Shown: positions 50,274 through 58,752, numbered from the stretch's first letter. The stretch: DNA of 64,000 bases from Mesorhizobium sp. ES1-1 (GCF_020164785.1 NZ_JAIUGX010000004.1:248001-312000), one strand, 5' to 3'. Translations and numbers: made by a program. Notes: a model not told the origin generated them from the letters alone.

Positions 50274-51479
50274 ATGACTCCCAAATTCCTCCGCATCGCG
50301 GTCGTGCTCGGCCTTTTGTCCGCCATCGGCCCCTTCGCGATCGACATGTATCTCCCGGCCTTGCCGTCAATCGGTGCGGATCTGAACGCCGGCACCGCGG
50401 CCGTGCAGATGAGCCTGTTGATCTTCTTCCTGTCGATGGGCTTCGGTCAGATCGTAGTCGGGCCGATCTCCGACATGGTCGGCCGCAAGCTGCCGCTCTA
50501 TGGCGGTCTGGCGCTGTTCATGGCTGGCGGCGTCGGTTCGGCAATGGCGCCGACCATCGAATGGCTGATCGCTTTCCGCTTCCTGCAAGGCCTCGGCGCC
50601 AGCGCCGGAATGGCCGTGCCGCGCGCCATCGTGCGCGACCTGCACACCGGAACCGAAGCCGCCAAGCTGATGTCGCTCCTGATGCTGGTGTTCTCGGTGT
50701 CGCCGATCTTGGCGCCGCTGACCGGCAGCCAGATCATCGAGAATTTCGGTTGGCGCGCCGTGTTCTGGACTGTGACGGGCGCAGCCGCGCTGGCCACCAT
50801 CCTTCTGGCGACCTCGCTCAGGGAGACCCGGCCGGTCGAGGACCGTGTCGGTTCCTCCTTCGGCACCGCGCTGTCGGGCTACCGCCTGCTTATGGGCGAC
50901 CGCAACTTCCTCGGCCTGGTGGCGATCGCCGGTTTCGGCATTGCCAGCTTCTTCGTCTACCTGTCGAGCTCGTCCTTCATCCTGATCGGCCATTACGGCC
51001 TGTCGCCCTCGGTCTACAGCGTGTTCTTCTCGATCAACGCGGTGGCCTTCATCGGCATGTCGCAGCTGACGGGAGTGCTGTCGGAACGGTTCGGGCTGCG
51101 CCGCGTGGTGCGTATCGCGGTGACCGGCTACGCGACCACGATGGTGGTGCTGCTCGCGGTCATGGCGACCGGCATCGACCGGCTCGATGTGATGGCTGCA
51201 TTGCTGTTCATCGGCTACGGCTTTCTCGGCCTGGTCATTCCGACGACTTCGGTGCTGGCGATGGAAGAGCATGGCGAAATCGCCGGTACGGCCTCGGCGC
51301 TGATGGGGACGCTGCACTTCGCCATCGGCGCGCTTGCCATGGGCGTCGCCGGCGTGTTCTTCGACGGCACGCCGCTGCCGATGGTGGCAGGCATCACGCT
51401 CTGCGCGGTGATCTCGTTCACTCTCGCCAGGTTTACGCTCGGCCGTTCGCGCGAAGCCGTCGAAGCGCCGGCGGAGTAG
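50274..51479 (+). CDS. Bcr/CflA family multidrug MFS transporter
   Basis: A 401-residue inner-membrane H+-coupled drug exporter of the DHA1 Bcr/CflA group, twelve helices. Marks are GPFAIDMYLPALPSIG in helix 1, the motif A loop GPISDMVGRKLPLY, RFLQGLGASAGMAV with motif-C-like FSVSPILAPLTGS, and MGTLHFAIGALAMGVAG late. The divergent TetR gene and operator suggest induction by a small molecule. A strong terminator follows its stop by 22 bases. Substrates cannot be predicted. Confidence 0.92.
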   Translation: MTPKFLRIAVVLGLLSAIGPFAIDMYLPALPSIGADLNAGTAAVQMSLLIFFLSMGFGQIVVGPISDMVGRKLPLYGGLALFMAGGVGSAMAPTIEWLIAFRFLQGLGASAGMAVPRAIVRDLHTGTEAAKLMSLLMLVFSVSPILAPLTGSQIIENFGWRAVFWTVTGAAALATILLATSLRETRPVEDRVGSSFGTALSGYRLLMGDRNFLGLVAIAGFGIASFFVYLSSSSFILIGHYGLSPSVYSVFFSINAVAFIGMSQLTGVLSERFGLRRVVRIAVTGYATTMVVLLAVMATGIDRLDVMAALLFIGYGFLGLVIPTTSVLAMEEHGEIAGTASALMGTLHFAIGALAMGVAGVFFDGTPLPMVAGITLCAVISFTLARFTLGRSREAVEAPAE

Positions 51480-51501
51480 GGCAATCACCGCATGTTGTAC
51501 C

Positions 51502-51528
51502 AAAAGGCCGGGCGTTCCCGGCCTTTTT
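51502..51528. terminator. Rho-independent terminator, usable in both directions
   Basis: AAAAGGCCGGG (51502-51512) pairs exactly with CCCGGCCTTTT (51517-51527) around the loop CGTT, followed by a run of five T. On the minus strand the same hairpin also ends in TTTT, so it can stop both the MFS transcript and the tmRNA precursor. Confidence 0.9.
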
Positions 51529-51639
51529 CTTGCCGGAACCGGTTGGCGCCTTCGCGGATGCAGGCCGAACAAGGACTTGCGTGCGGGAACTGGTGTCCCG
51601 GGCCAAGGATATTCCAGAAGAACGTAAGAAGGGGAGAAG

Positions 51640-51957
51640 TGGAGGTTTCTGTTGCCAGGTACCTCCGAACCCCGCCTAGAAGTGCGAACCCCTAGGACTT
51701 GATTTGAAGCTATCGCACTGCATTAAGCAGCGAGACGTGCTTCCGCATAGTTGTCATTTGCAACTACAGGTTTAGCCCGATGACGGTGGTACTATGCCGG
51801 GCAAAAGTACGATCTTTACACCTTCGTCGATCCTATTTCGCCCCCAGCAAAAGCCGCTCTGGTCTCGAGCGGGTTTTGGTGGAGGCGCCGGGTACCGCCC
51901 CCGGGTCCGAACGGCTTATTTCATCGCCCATTTATCGCCATAGTCGGTCAAGCCGAC
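51640..51957 (-). ncRNA. ssrA: Circularly permuted two-piece tmRNA (ssrA)
   Basis: Rescues stalled ribosomes and appends a degradation tag. Transcribed on the minus strand, the acceptor piece comes first, about 51957-51877, ending in ACCA at 51880-51877 with a T-stem CCGGG/CCCGG around 51892-51908. A 31-base spacer with the hairpin CCGCTC/GAGCGG (51846-51876) is excised. The coding piece begins GGGGGCG at 51845-51839, which pairs with CGCCTCC (51887-51881), including the G3-U70 pair needed by alanyl-tRNA synthetase. The tag frame 51761-51723 reads ANDNYAEARLAA then TAA. A TATATT -10 element lies at 51969-51964. The outer ends are approximate. Confidence 0.95.
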
Positions 51958-52128
51958 AAACCGAATATAGGTCCCGATCATCGAAAATGGAAGGCCGCTA
52001 CTGCACTTTGTCACGCGACCGAAACCGCCTTTCCGAAGGGTTGACTCGGACGTGGTCTCAACCGAAGCTTCGCAGGCGGTGAGGAGCCCAAGACCGAGCG
52101 CGACAGCGCTGAGCGCCACAGCCCTCAT
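51916..52128 (-). CDS. Possible short lipoprotein overlapping the tmRNA start
   Basis: A 70-codon frame beginning MRAVALSAVALGLGLLTAC, which reads as a complete lipoprotein signal with lipobox LLTAC, followed by a short Thr/Ser/Glu segment. No clear ribosome site precedes the ATG. Its last 14 codons fall inside the tmRNA acceptor piece, and the tmRNA -10 element lies within it, so the 3' part is constrained by RNA, not protein. It may be a real small entericidin-like lipoprotein, or a decayed gene beside ssrA, or chance. Confidence 0.3.
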   Translation of the reverse strand: MRAVALSAVALGLGLLTACEASVETTSESTLRKGGFGRVTKCSSGLPFSMIGTYIRFVGLTDYGDKWAMK

Positions 52129-52162
52129 CGATCGGAACCGTGGCGACGATGAGGGGATTTTG

Positions 52163-52474
52163 ATGGCCGACTATCTTGCAGACGTAAAGAAATACGACGC
52201 CGCGGCAAACGCCGACGCGGTCGAGAAGATCGTCAAGCATCTGGGCATTGCACTCAGGGATCGCGATTCCGCCCTGGTTTCCTGCGCGGACGCCAAGGAA
52301 CTCGAGCGGGTCAAGGAGAACTGGATTTCCAAGAAACTCGGCGTCAGCGACGCGGCGAAGGCCGATGCTGCGATCGAAAAAGCCTGCAAGGCATTGGCCG
52401 CCGACAACAGCAAGAGCCGGGTGACCTTTTACTACCTCGTGGCCAGGGATCTGGGTAAGCTCGAGACGCTCTGA
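52163..52474 (+). CDS. DUF2853 family protein
   Basis: A 103-residue soluble helical protein of unknown function. ATG 52163 (MADYLADVKKYDAAANADAV) follows GAGGGGA; in-frame codons upstream of it overlap the divergent lipoprotein-like frame. Family marks are VEKIVKHLGIALRDRDSALVSCAD, then ENWISKKLG and the C-terminal KSRVTFYYLVARDLGKLE. No partner can be named. It stands between the tmRNA gene and thyA. Confidence 0.85.
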   Translation: MADYLADVKKYDAAANADAVEKIVKHLGIALRDRDSALVSCADAKELERVKENWISKKLGVSDAAKADAAIEKACKALAADNSKSRVTFYYLVARDLGKLETL

Positions 52475-52699
52475 GACTTTTGTCGCGAGCGGCGTTTGAT
52501 GGCAATCACCGGACGTCAGCACGACCCTCATTGGCGGGGCATTTCTGCTCGTCACTAACTAGGAGAAGATGCCCGCAGCCAGATGAGCGGCGGCGCCAGC
52601 CAGGGCTAAGCTGGTCGCAAGGCGGGCGGCCGGGTGCTATTTGATGTCACGTCACCGCGCGCTATGATGCCGGGTATAACCGAATCGAAACCGAAGCCG

Positions 52700-53494
52700 A
52701 TGCGCCAATATCTCGACCTTCTGCAGCATGTGCTGGACAATGGCGCCGATCGCGGCGACCGGACCGGCACCGGCACGCGCTCCGTCTTTGGCTACCAGAT
52801 GCGCTTCGACCTGGCACGAGGCTTCCCGGTCACCACGACCAAGAAACTGCACCTCAAATCGATCATCCATGAGTTGTTGTGGTTCCTGGCGGGCGACACC
52901 AACACCAAGTACCTGACAGACCATGGAGTTTCGATCTGGGACGAATGGGCCGACGAGAATGGTGACCTCGGCCCGGTCTACGGCAAGCAATGGCGTTCCT
53001 GGCCGGACGGCCATGGCGGTTCGATCGACCAGATCGCGAATCTTCTCAAGGAGATACGCCGCAACCCTCAATCACGCCGGCTGATCGTGTCGGCCTGGAA
53101 CCCGGCCGAGGTGGAGGCTATGGCGCTGCCGCCGTGTCACTGCCTGTTCCAATTCTACGTGTCCGAGGGACGGCTCTCCTGCCAGCTCTACCAGCGGTCG
53201 GGTGACATTTTTCTCGGCGTGCCGTTCAACATTGCCTCCTATGCGCTTCTGACGATGATGGTGGCGCAGGTGACCGGGCTGAAGCCGGGCGACTTCGTCC
53301 ACACGCTGGGCGATGCGCATCTCTACTCGAACCATTTCGAGCAGGCGCGCGAGCAGTTGAAGCGTTATCCAAGGCCGTTGCCGACCATGTGGATCAATCC
53401 GGAGGTCAAGGACCTCTTCGCATTCCGCTTCGAGGATTTCCGACTGGAAAACTACGTCGCCGATGCCAGCATTAAGGCACCGATCGCGGTCTGA
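52700..53494 (+). CDS. thyA: Thymidylate synthase ThyA
   Basis: Makes dTMP from dUMP, with methylene-tetrahydrofolate as carbon donor and reductant; cytoplasmic dimer. ATG 52700 ([15 protein letters not shown]) gives exactly 264 residues, the classic length. Motifs: [19 protein letters not shown], the catalytic cysteine in [32 protein letters not shown], and the C-terminal KAPIAV. An in-frame upstream start at 52634 adds residues not found in the family. Its dihydrofolate by-product is recycled by FolA, encoded about 5 kb downstream. The gap 52475-52699 holds no other gene that I can support. Confidence 0.97.
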   Translation: MRQYLDLLQHVLDNGADRGDRTGTGTRSVFGYQMRFDLARGFPVTTTKKLHLKSIIHELLWFLAGDTNTKYLTDHGVSIWDEWADENGDLGPVYGKQWRSWPDGHGGSIDQIANLLKEIRRNPQSRRLIVSAWNPAEVEAMALPPCHCLFQFYVSEGRLSCQLYQRSGDIFLGVPFNIASYALLTMMVAQVTGLKPGDFVHTLGDAHLYSNHFEQAREQLKRYPRPLPTMWINPEVKDLFAFRFEDFRLENYVADASIKAPIAV

Positions 53495-53663
53495 AGCGCG
53501 CTTTCAATTCATACAGACAGCACGTCGGCGACCTTGAACACGGCGTAGGCTTGTTTGCGTGAGCTGAATCTTCGCTGAAAATCTCCTTCGCGGTACGCGA
53601 CCTCATCATCTCGGGCTTCCGCCACCCCGGCACACTGTCTGCGCCGCGCAAAAAGCCTTCCCT

Positions 53664-53687
53664 TGTTATATTCATCCGGATATATCG
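53664..53687 (+). promoter_or_regulatory. ModE-type molybdate operator upstream of modA
   Basis: TGTTATAT (53664-53671), eight bases, then ATATATCG (53680-53687) matches in layout the E. coli modA operator, which is CGTTATAT, eight bases, ACATAACG. It lies 33 bases before the modA ATG. A ModE-type protein is encoded at the end of the operon. Molybdate-dependent repression is inferred. Confidence 0.6.
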
Positions 53688-53720
53688 GTCATCAGACTTT
53701 AAGATGAGGGAGAGTTTCCG

Positions 53721-54515
53721 ATGTTTCGCAGAGAGTTCGGGTTGAGGGCGATCGCCATGGGCGGGCTTGCGGCGACGTTGATGTCGGCGGTGCCGGCCGC
53801 ACATGCCGAAGGCAAAGTCGTTGTGTTCGCGGCGGCCAGCCTCAAGGACGCGCTCGATGCGGTGAACAAGACCTGCGAGGCCGATGTCGGCGAGGCCGCG
53901 ACCGTATCGTATGCGGCGAGCTCGGCATTGGCCAAGCAGATTGAGAGTGGAGCGCCGGCCGACGTCTTCATCTCGGCCGACCTCGACTGGATGAAATATC
54001 TCTCCGACAGGAAGCTGACCAAGCCCGACACCGAGGTGAAGCTGCTCGGCAACGAGATCGTGCTGGTGGCGCCGAAGGATTCGACGGTTGAAACCAAGAT
54101 CGAGAGCGGTTTTGACCTGGCCAGGCTGGTCGGCGACGGCAAGCTCGCCATGGGTGATGTCAAAGCCGTGCCGGCCGGCAAGTACGGCAAGGCGGCACTG
54201 GAATCGCTTGGCGTCTGGTCGTCGGTCGAAGGCAAGGTCGCGCAGGCGGAGAACGTTCGCGCGGCCTTGAAACTGGTGTCGACCGGCGAAGCCGCGCTGG
54301 GTATCGTCTATGCTACGGACGCCAATGCCGACAAGACGGTCAAGGTGGTTGGCACCTTCCCGGAGGCGTCGCATCCGCCGATCATCTATCCGGTTGCCCA
54401 GACCGCGGATTCGAAGGACAAGCATGCGGCAGCTTTGCTGAAATGCTTGCAGACCGCCAAGGCCGGCGCACTCTTCAAGGAATACGGCTTTACCGTGCTC
54501 GCGCCCAGCAACTGA
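53721..54515 (+). CDS. modA: Molybdate ABC transporter substrate-binding protein ModA
   Basis: Periplasmic binding protein for molybdate (and tungstate). The 264-residue product has a Sec signal ending AVPAAHA-EG near residue 28. The oxyanion site residues are expected in VFAAASLKDALDAV and YAASSALAKQIESGAPADVFISAD; IVYATDAN late in the protein provides another ligand. GAGGGAGA precedes the ATG. It is the first gene of modABC-modE, and a ModE-type box stands in front of it. The dual-lobe fold and length are normal. Confidence 0.95.
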   Translation: MFRREFGLRAIAMGGLAATLMSAVPAAHAEGKVVVFAAASLKDALDAVNKTCEADVGEAATVSYAASSALAKQIESGAPADVFISADLDWMKYLSDRKLTKPDTEVKLLGNEIVLVAPKDSTVETKIESGFDLARLVGDGKLAMGDVKAVPAGKYGKAALESLGVWSSVEGKVAQAENVRAALKLVSTGEAALGIVYATDANADKTVKVVGTFPEASHPPIIYPVAQTADSKDKHAAALLKCLQTAKAGALFKEYGFTVLAPSN

Positions 54516-54535
54516 AAAGGGCCTGACCTCACAAT

Positions 54536-55240
54536 ATGACCTGGTTGCTGGATCTCAGTCCCGACGAATGGAATGCGGTCTGGCTGTCGATCAAGGTGGC
54601 GACGGTGGCGATGCTTTTCAGCCTGCCGCCGGGTATCTTGATCGCGCTGCTGCTTGCCCGCGGACAGTTCTGGGGCAAGACGTTGCTCAACGGCGTGGTT
54701 CATTTGCCGCTGATCCTGCCGCCGGTGGTGACCGGCTACCTGCTGTTGCTCACCTTCGGCCGGCGCGGTCCGGCGGGCGCATTTCTCGCCGAGCACTTGG
54801 GCATCGTCTTTTCATTCCGGTGGACAGGTGCCGCACTGGCCTGTGGCATCATGGGTTTTCCCCTGATGGTGAGGGCGATCCGGCTCTCGATAGAGGCTGT
54901 CGACCGTCGGATGGAGGCGGCGGCCGGAACGCTGGGGGCCAGTTCTTTGTGGGTATTCGTCACGATCACGCTGCCGCTGATCCTGCCCGGCCTGATAGCC
55001 GGCGCCATCCTTGCCTTTGCCAAGGCGATGGGCGAGTTCGGCGCGACAATCACCTTCGTGTCCAACATCCCCAATGAAACGCAGACCTTGCCCTCGGCGA
55101 TCTACACCTTCACACAGGTGCCGGGCGGCGACGAGGGCGCGCTGCGGCTGACGCTGATTTCTATCATGATCTCGATGGCGGCGCTGGTCGCCTCGGAAGT
55201 CCTGGCGCGGCGCGTCGGCCGGCGAATGGGCATCGAATGA
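54536..55240 (+). CDS. modB: Molybdate ABC transporter permease ModB
   Basis: Inner-membrane channel subunit, 234 residues, five or six helices. The coupling-helix motif that meets ModC is in AAAGTLGASSLWVFVTITLPLILPG near residues 125-150. The segments LPLILPPVVTGYLLLL and AFAKAMGEFGATITFVSN are typical of ModB. It begins 20 bases after modA and ends with a four-base overlap with modC (ATGA), so the channel and ATPase are made together. Confidence 0.95.
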   Translation: MTWLLDLSPDEWNAVWLSIKVATVAMLFSLPPGILIALLLARGQFWGKTLLNGVVHLPLILPPVVTGYLLLLTFGRRGPAGAFLAEHLGIVFSFRWTGAALACGIMGFPLMVRAIRLSIEAVDRRMEAAAGTLGASSLWVFVTITLPLILPGLIAGAILAFAKAMGEFGATITFVSNIPNETQTLPSAIYTFTQVPGGDEGALRLTLISIMISMAALVASEVLARRVGRRMGIE

Positions 55241-56349
55241 GCGTCCTCGTCGACATCAGCCATCGGCTCGGCGATTTCGCCATCGATGCCCGCTTCGAGA
55301 GCGGCGGGCGGCTCATGGCGCTGTTCGGCCCTTCCGGATCGGGCAAGACGACGCTTATCAACATGATCGCCGGGCTTATCCGGCCCGGCAAGGGTCGCAT
55401 CGAGGTGGACGGCCGCGTGCTCGTGGATTCGGGCGCTGGGATTTTCGTGCCGAAGCACAAGCGCCGCATCGGCATGGTGTTCCAGGATGCGCGGCTGTTC
55501 CCGCATATGAGCGTCGCCGGCAATCTGCGCTATGGCCGCTGGTTCACACCGCCGGGCGAGCGCTACGCTGACATGGACACCGTTGTAGACCTCCTCGGCA
55601 TCGGCTCTTTGCTGGACAGGGGGCCGGCAAAACTGTCGGGCGGGGAGAAGCAGCGCGTGGCTATCGGCCGGGCGCTGCTGGCCAGTCCGAAATTGCTGCT
55701 CATGGACGAGCCACTGGCTTCGCTCGACGAGGCGCGCAAGGCCGAAATCCTGCCCTATATCGAGCGGCTGCGCGACGAGATGAAAATCCCGATCGTTTAT
55801 GTCAGCCACTCGGTGGCCGAGGTTTCGCGGCTCGCCAGCGACGTGGTGATGATGGCGCAAGGCAAGGTCGTTGCCGGTGGCCCTACGGAGGCGGTCATGC
55901 AAAGGCTCGACCTCCTGCCGGCGGAGGAGCGCAGCGAAGGCGGCGCGGTGCTCGACGCCAGGGTGCTGCGCCATGACGACAGCTTCGGCATGAGTGTGCT
56001 CGCCTCAGCGGCCGGCGAGATCCGCGTGCCGCGCCTGGCAATGAAGGCGGGCGCCCCGGTGCGCATCCGTATCCGGGCACGCGATGTGATGATCGCCACG
56101 CAACAGCCAACCGGTTTGAGCGCGCTCAACATTCTGCCTGGCACCATTGTCGCCATCGGCCGGGGCGAGGGGCCGACGGTCGACATTGCCATCGATTGCA
56201 ATGGCGCAACCGTGCTGGCGCGCATCACCGAACAATCCAGGCAAATGCTGAAGCTTCAGCTTGGCGGACACGTTTTCGCCGTGGTCAAGACGGTGAGCTT
56301 CGACCGCGCCAACACCGGCGCCGGACTGCCTAGCGATATTCATGGTTGA
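55237..56349 (+). CDS. modC: Molybdate ABC transporter ATP-binding protein ModC
   Basis: ATPase subunit of molybdate import, 370 residues. Walker A is FGPSGSGKTTLINMIAG near residue 30, Q-loop in GMVFQDARLFPHMSV, signature LSGGEKQRVAIGRALL, Walker B LLLMDEPLASLDEARK, and the switch histidine in VYVSHSVAEV. The C-terminal third is a TOBE/mop-like domain (GLSALNILPGTIVAIG) that binds oxyanion and can inhibit transport when molybdate is plentiful. It overlaps modB by four bases. Confidence 0.95.
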   Translation: MSVLVDISHRLGDFAIDARFESGGRLMALFGPSGSGKTTLINMIAGLIRPGKGRIEVDGRVLVDSGAGIFVPKHKRRIGMVFQDARLFPHMSVAGNLRYGRWFTPPGERYADMDTVVDLLGIGSLLDRGPAKLSGGEKQRVAIGRALLASPKLLLMDEPLASLDEARKAEILPYIERLRDEMKIPIVYVSHSVAEVSRLASDVVMMAQGKVVAGGPTEAVMQRLDLLPAEERSEGGAVLDARVLRHDDSFGMSVLASAAGEIRVPRLAMKAGAPVRIRIRARDVMIATQQPTGLSALNILPGTIVAIGRGEGPTVDIAIDCNGATVLARITEQSRQMLKLQLGGHVFAVVKTVSFDRANTGAGLPSDIHG

Positions 56350-56353
56350 TCCA

Positions 56354-56378
56354 CCGTTATGTCCTTTTGGAATAGCGG
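56354..56378 (+). promoter_or_regulatory. Possible second ModE-like site before the ModE-type gene
   Basis: CCGTTAT (56354-56360) and ATAGCGG (56372-56378) form an inverted repeat with one mismatch and an 11-base spacer, five bases after the modC stop. It resembles the ModE half-site CGTTAT but its spacing is one base short of the modA box. Confidence 0.3.
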
Positions 56379-56427
56379 TATGGCTTAAGAACGTCTAGAA
56401 TGGCTGGTGCGTGATGATGGAGAACAC

Positions 56428-56769
56428 ATGCCGTCGCTGAGCTTGCGCATAAATCTCGATCCCGACGGGCGGATCGGGCCGGGCAAGATAGAGCTGCTGG
56501 AGCAGATCGCGGCCTTTGGCTCCATCTCGGCCGCGGCGCGCGGCATGGAGATGTCCTACAAGCACGCCTGGGACCTGGTCGAGGACATGAACAGGGTGTT
56601 CGGCAAGCCGCTGGTCGCCGCGCAAACAGGCGGTCGCAGGGGCGGTGGCGCGCAGCTGACATCGGTCGGCCTTGCTGTGGTCAGCCGTTTCCGCGCCATC
56701 GAGCGTGCCGCGACGGCGGCCGCGGCAACGCATATGCAGGCGCTGCAATCGGAGATCGACGCGGGATAG
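56428..56769 (+). CDS. ModE-type winged-helix molybdate regulator, DNA-binding domain only
   Basis: A 113-residue protein that corresponds to the N-terminal domain of ModE. ATG 56428 (MPSLSLRINLDPDGRIGPG) has GGAGA six bases upstream; a GTG at 56407 is the alternative. The winged helix runs through IELLEQIAAFGSISAAARGMEMSYKHAWDLVEDM and TGGRRGGGAQLTSVGLAVV, both close to ModE. The C-terminal molybdate-binding (mop) domains of E. coli ModE are absent, so metal sensing must come from elsewhere or from dimer contacts. It probably controls the mod operon. Confidence 0.88.
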   Translation: MPSLSLRINLDPDGRIGPGKIELLEQIAAFGSISAAARGMEMSYKHAWDLVEDMNRVFGKPLVAAQTGGRRGGGAQLTSVGLAVVSRFRAIERAATAAAATHMQALQSEIDAG

Positions 56770-56833
56770 GGAAGTCCCCAGCGAGTAGTTCAGAGGCGCA
56801 ACATGCTTCATGCCGCGCTGCTATCGTATTGCC

Positions 56834-57601
56834 CTACGCCTCGCCCGGTTTGCGCAGCAGATATGTGTCCATGATCCAGCCCTTCCTCAGGCGGGCTTCC
56901 TCGCGAACTTTTTCGATCTGTGCGCCGACATCTGCGAGCCGGCCGGAGATGATGATTTCGTCCGGTGTGCCGAGATAGGCGCCCCAATGGATAATCAGAT
57001 CCTTGTCGGCCAGGGTGTTGAACGCGCATTTTCCGTCGAGCATAACGACGGTGCTGCCGGCATTGTCGGCCAAGCCTTCCAGGGTCAGGCGGCGGCCAGT
57101 GGTGACAAGGATGGAATCGCCGATGCGGTTCAGCGCCATTTTGTGGCTGGCGGCGAGCGCCTGGATCGCGGTGATACCGGGGATCACCTCAAACTCGAAT
57201 GCAACATTTTCCCTCAGCCGCACGCGTTCCAGGATGCGCAGCGCGCTGTCATAGAGGGAGGGGTCGCCCCAGATCAGGAAAGCGCCGCAGCCATTCCCGG
57301 CAATCTCGTCGCGGATCAGGCCCTCGTAGATCGCGGCGATGGCCTCGTGCCAGTCATCGACGGTCGGGCGATAGGAGGGCGCCGGCTCGGCGCGCACCGG
57401 AACGTCGAATTCGACACGGCGCGAGTTGGGGTTGGTGACGAAGCGGTCGCAAATCCGGCGGCGCAGATCCGCGAGGTCGTTCTTTGCCTCGCCCTTGTCG
57501 GGGATGAACAGGACGTCGGCGCGATTGAGGGCGTCGATGGCCTGAACGGTCATGTGGTCGGGATTGCCGGCGCCGATGCCGATGACGAGAAGCTTTCGCA
57601 T
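56834..57601 (-). CDS. cobF: Precorrin-6A synthase (deacetylating) CobF
   Basis: SAM-dependent methyltransferase that methylates C-1 of precorrin-5 with loss of acetate, in aerobic cobalamin synthesis. ATG 57601 (MRKLLVIGIGAGNPDHMT) has AGGAG eight bases upstream; product 255 residues. The tetrapyrrole methylase marks are GIGAGNPDHMTVQAI, FLIWGDPSLYDSALRILE and VIPGITAIQALAASHK, and the RPTVDDWHEAIA segment is CobF-like. No other cob gene is in the window, and no cobalamin riboswitch is visible in the 134-base gap upstream. Confidence 0.93.
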   Translation of the reverse strand: MRKLLVIGIGAGNPDHMTVQAIDALNRADVLFIPDKGEAKNDLADLRRRICDRFVTNPNSRRVEFDVPVRAEPAPSYRPTVDDWHEAIAAIYEGLIRDEIAGNGCGAFLIWGDPSLYDSALRILERVRLRENVAFEFEVIPGITAIQALAASHKMALNRIGDSILVTTGRRLTLEGLADNAGSTVVMLDGKCAFNTLADKDLIIHWGAYLGTPDEIIISGRLADVGAQIEKVREEARLRKGWIMDTYLLRKPGEA

Positions 57602-57735
57602 GGAGCGAACTCCTGCCCGATCGAGGCCGGTTAGTCCAGACCGCGTCGCCACCGGCCCCTGCGGTCTCGAAGGGCTTTGAAACGCCACATTGAAATCGCT
57701 AGGCTCACATGGCAATCATCGCCTAGGGGGCTTCC

Positions 57736-58752
57736 ATGTTGCGATACGTCCTGACCGCCATGCTGACGCTGGGCGTCGCACCAGCCTTGGCCAATGATTC
57801 GGTCGCCGAGCTCGGCACCGGCGGCCTGATCCTGTCGCGGAGCGACGCGGTGGCCATGCAGAGCGAGGATCTGTTCATCTCGCCGCAAAAGGTCACGGTC
57901 GACTATGTCTTCCACAACAACACCGACAAGGACGTGGAGGCGATCGTCGCCTTCCCGATGCCTGACATATCGGGCGATCCCGAGGAGATGCCGGCGATCC
58001 CCGAGGACCAGAGCGATAATTTCCTTGGCTTCGAGGTGACGATCGACGGCGTGGCGGCAAAGCCGCAGCTGGAGCAGAAAGTGTTCGCTCTCGGCATCGA
58101 CATCAGCGCCGACCTCAAGGCGCAGAATGTGCCGTTCAATCCGTTCGGCAATGCGGCCAAGGCAGCGTTGGCCAAGCTGGCGCCGGCTGTGGTCGAGGAC
58201 TGGGTCAACCGCGGCATCATCATCGAGGACAGCGCGGAGTCTGCGGACGGCACGACCCCCGCCTATGCGCCGTTCTGGCAGCTCCGCTCGACCTATTGGT
58301 GGCGCTCGACCTTTCCGGCCAACAAAGACGTTCATGTTTCCCATCGCTACAAGCCAAGCGTCGGCGGCACGTCCTCGGTCAGCTTCTTTTACGACGGCCA
58401 GTTCCAAGGACCATACGCCAGCTACAAGACCCGCTATTGCATGGACGGTGGATTCGAGGACGCCGTGCGGAAGGCCGCGAAGAACGGTCCGGACGGCTAT
58501 CCTCCGTACCACGAGAGCCGGATCGCCTATATACTGACGACGGGGGGGAACTGGGCGGCCGGCAGCATCGGCAAGTTCAAGCTAACCGTCGACAAGGGCA
58601 ACCCTAAATCCCTGGTCTCGTTCTGCGGCGACAATGTCAGGAAAACCAGCCCGACAACCTTCCAGATGACCGCGGAGGATTTCTATCCGGAGCACGACAT
58701 TGACATCCTGATCCTCGATCCGTCGAACAGCAATGGCGGGGACGCGAACTGA
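57736..58752 (+). CDS. DUF4424 family exported protein
   Basis: A 338-residue periplasmic protein with signal peptide MLRYVLTAMLTLGVAPALA-ND. Family features are GGLILSRSDAVAMQSEDLFISP, VDYVFHNNTDKDVEAIVAFPMPD and RSTFPANKDVHVSHRYKPSVGG, suggesting beta-sandwich folding. Two cysteine-bearing segments (TRYCMDGGF and VSFCGDNV) could form a disulfide. Function is unknown. The stop shares one base with the folA start (TGATG), so the pair may be co-translated, though no functional link is known. Confidence 0.85.
   Translation: MLRYVLTAMLTLGVAPALANDSVAELGTGGLILSRSDAVAMQSEDLFISPQKVTVDYVFHNNTDKDVEAIVAFPMPDISGDPEEMPAIPEDQSDNFLGFEVTIDGVAAKPQLEQKVFALGIDISADLKAQNVPFNPFGNAAKAALAKLAPAVVEDWVNRGIIIEDSAESADGTTPAYAPFWQLRSTYWWRSTFPANKDVHVSHRYKPSVGGTSSVSFFYDGQFQGPYASYKTRYCMDGGFEDAVRKAAKNGPDGYPPYHESRIAYILTTGGNWAAGSIGKFKLTVDKGNPKSLVSFCGDNVRKTSPTTFQMTAEDFYPEHDIDILILDPSNSNGGDAN

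Noticed and set aside
51877..51908. A tRNA ending in CCA on the minus strand
   Set aside because: There is no GTTC-type T loop or anticodon arm; the pairing partner is the tmRNA coding piece, so it is the acceptor part of ssrA.
52569..52586. Five-codon frame with a good ribosome site (AGGAGA) before thyA
   Set aside because: Too short to judge and not followed by structure that would suggest attenuation.
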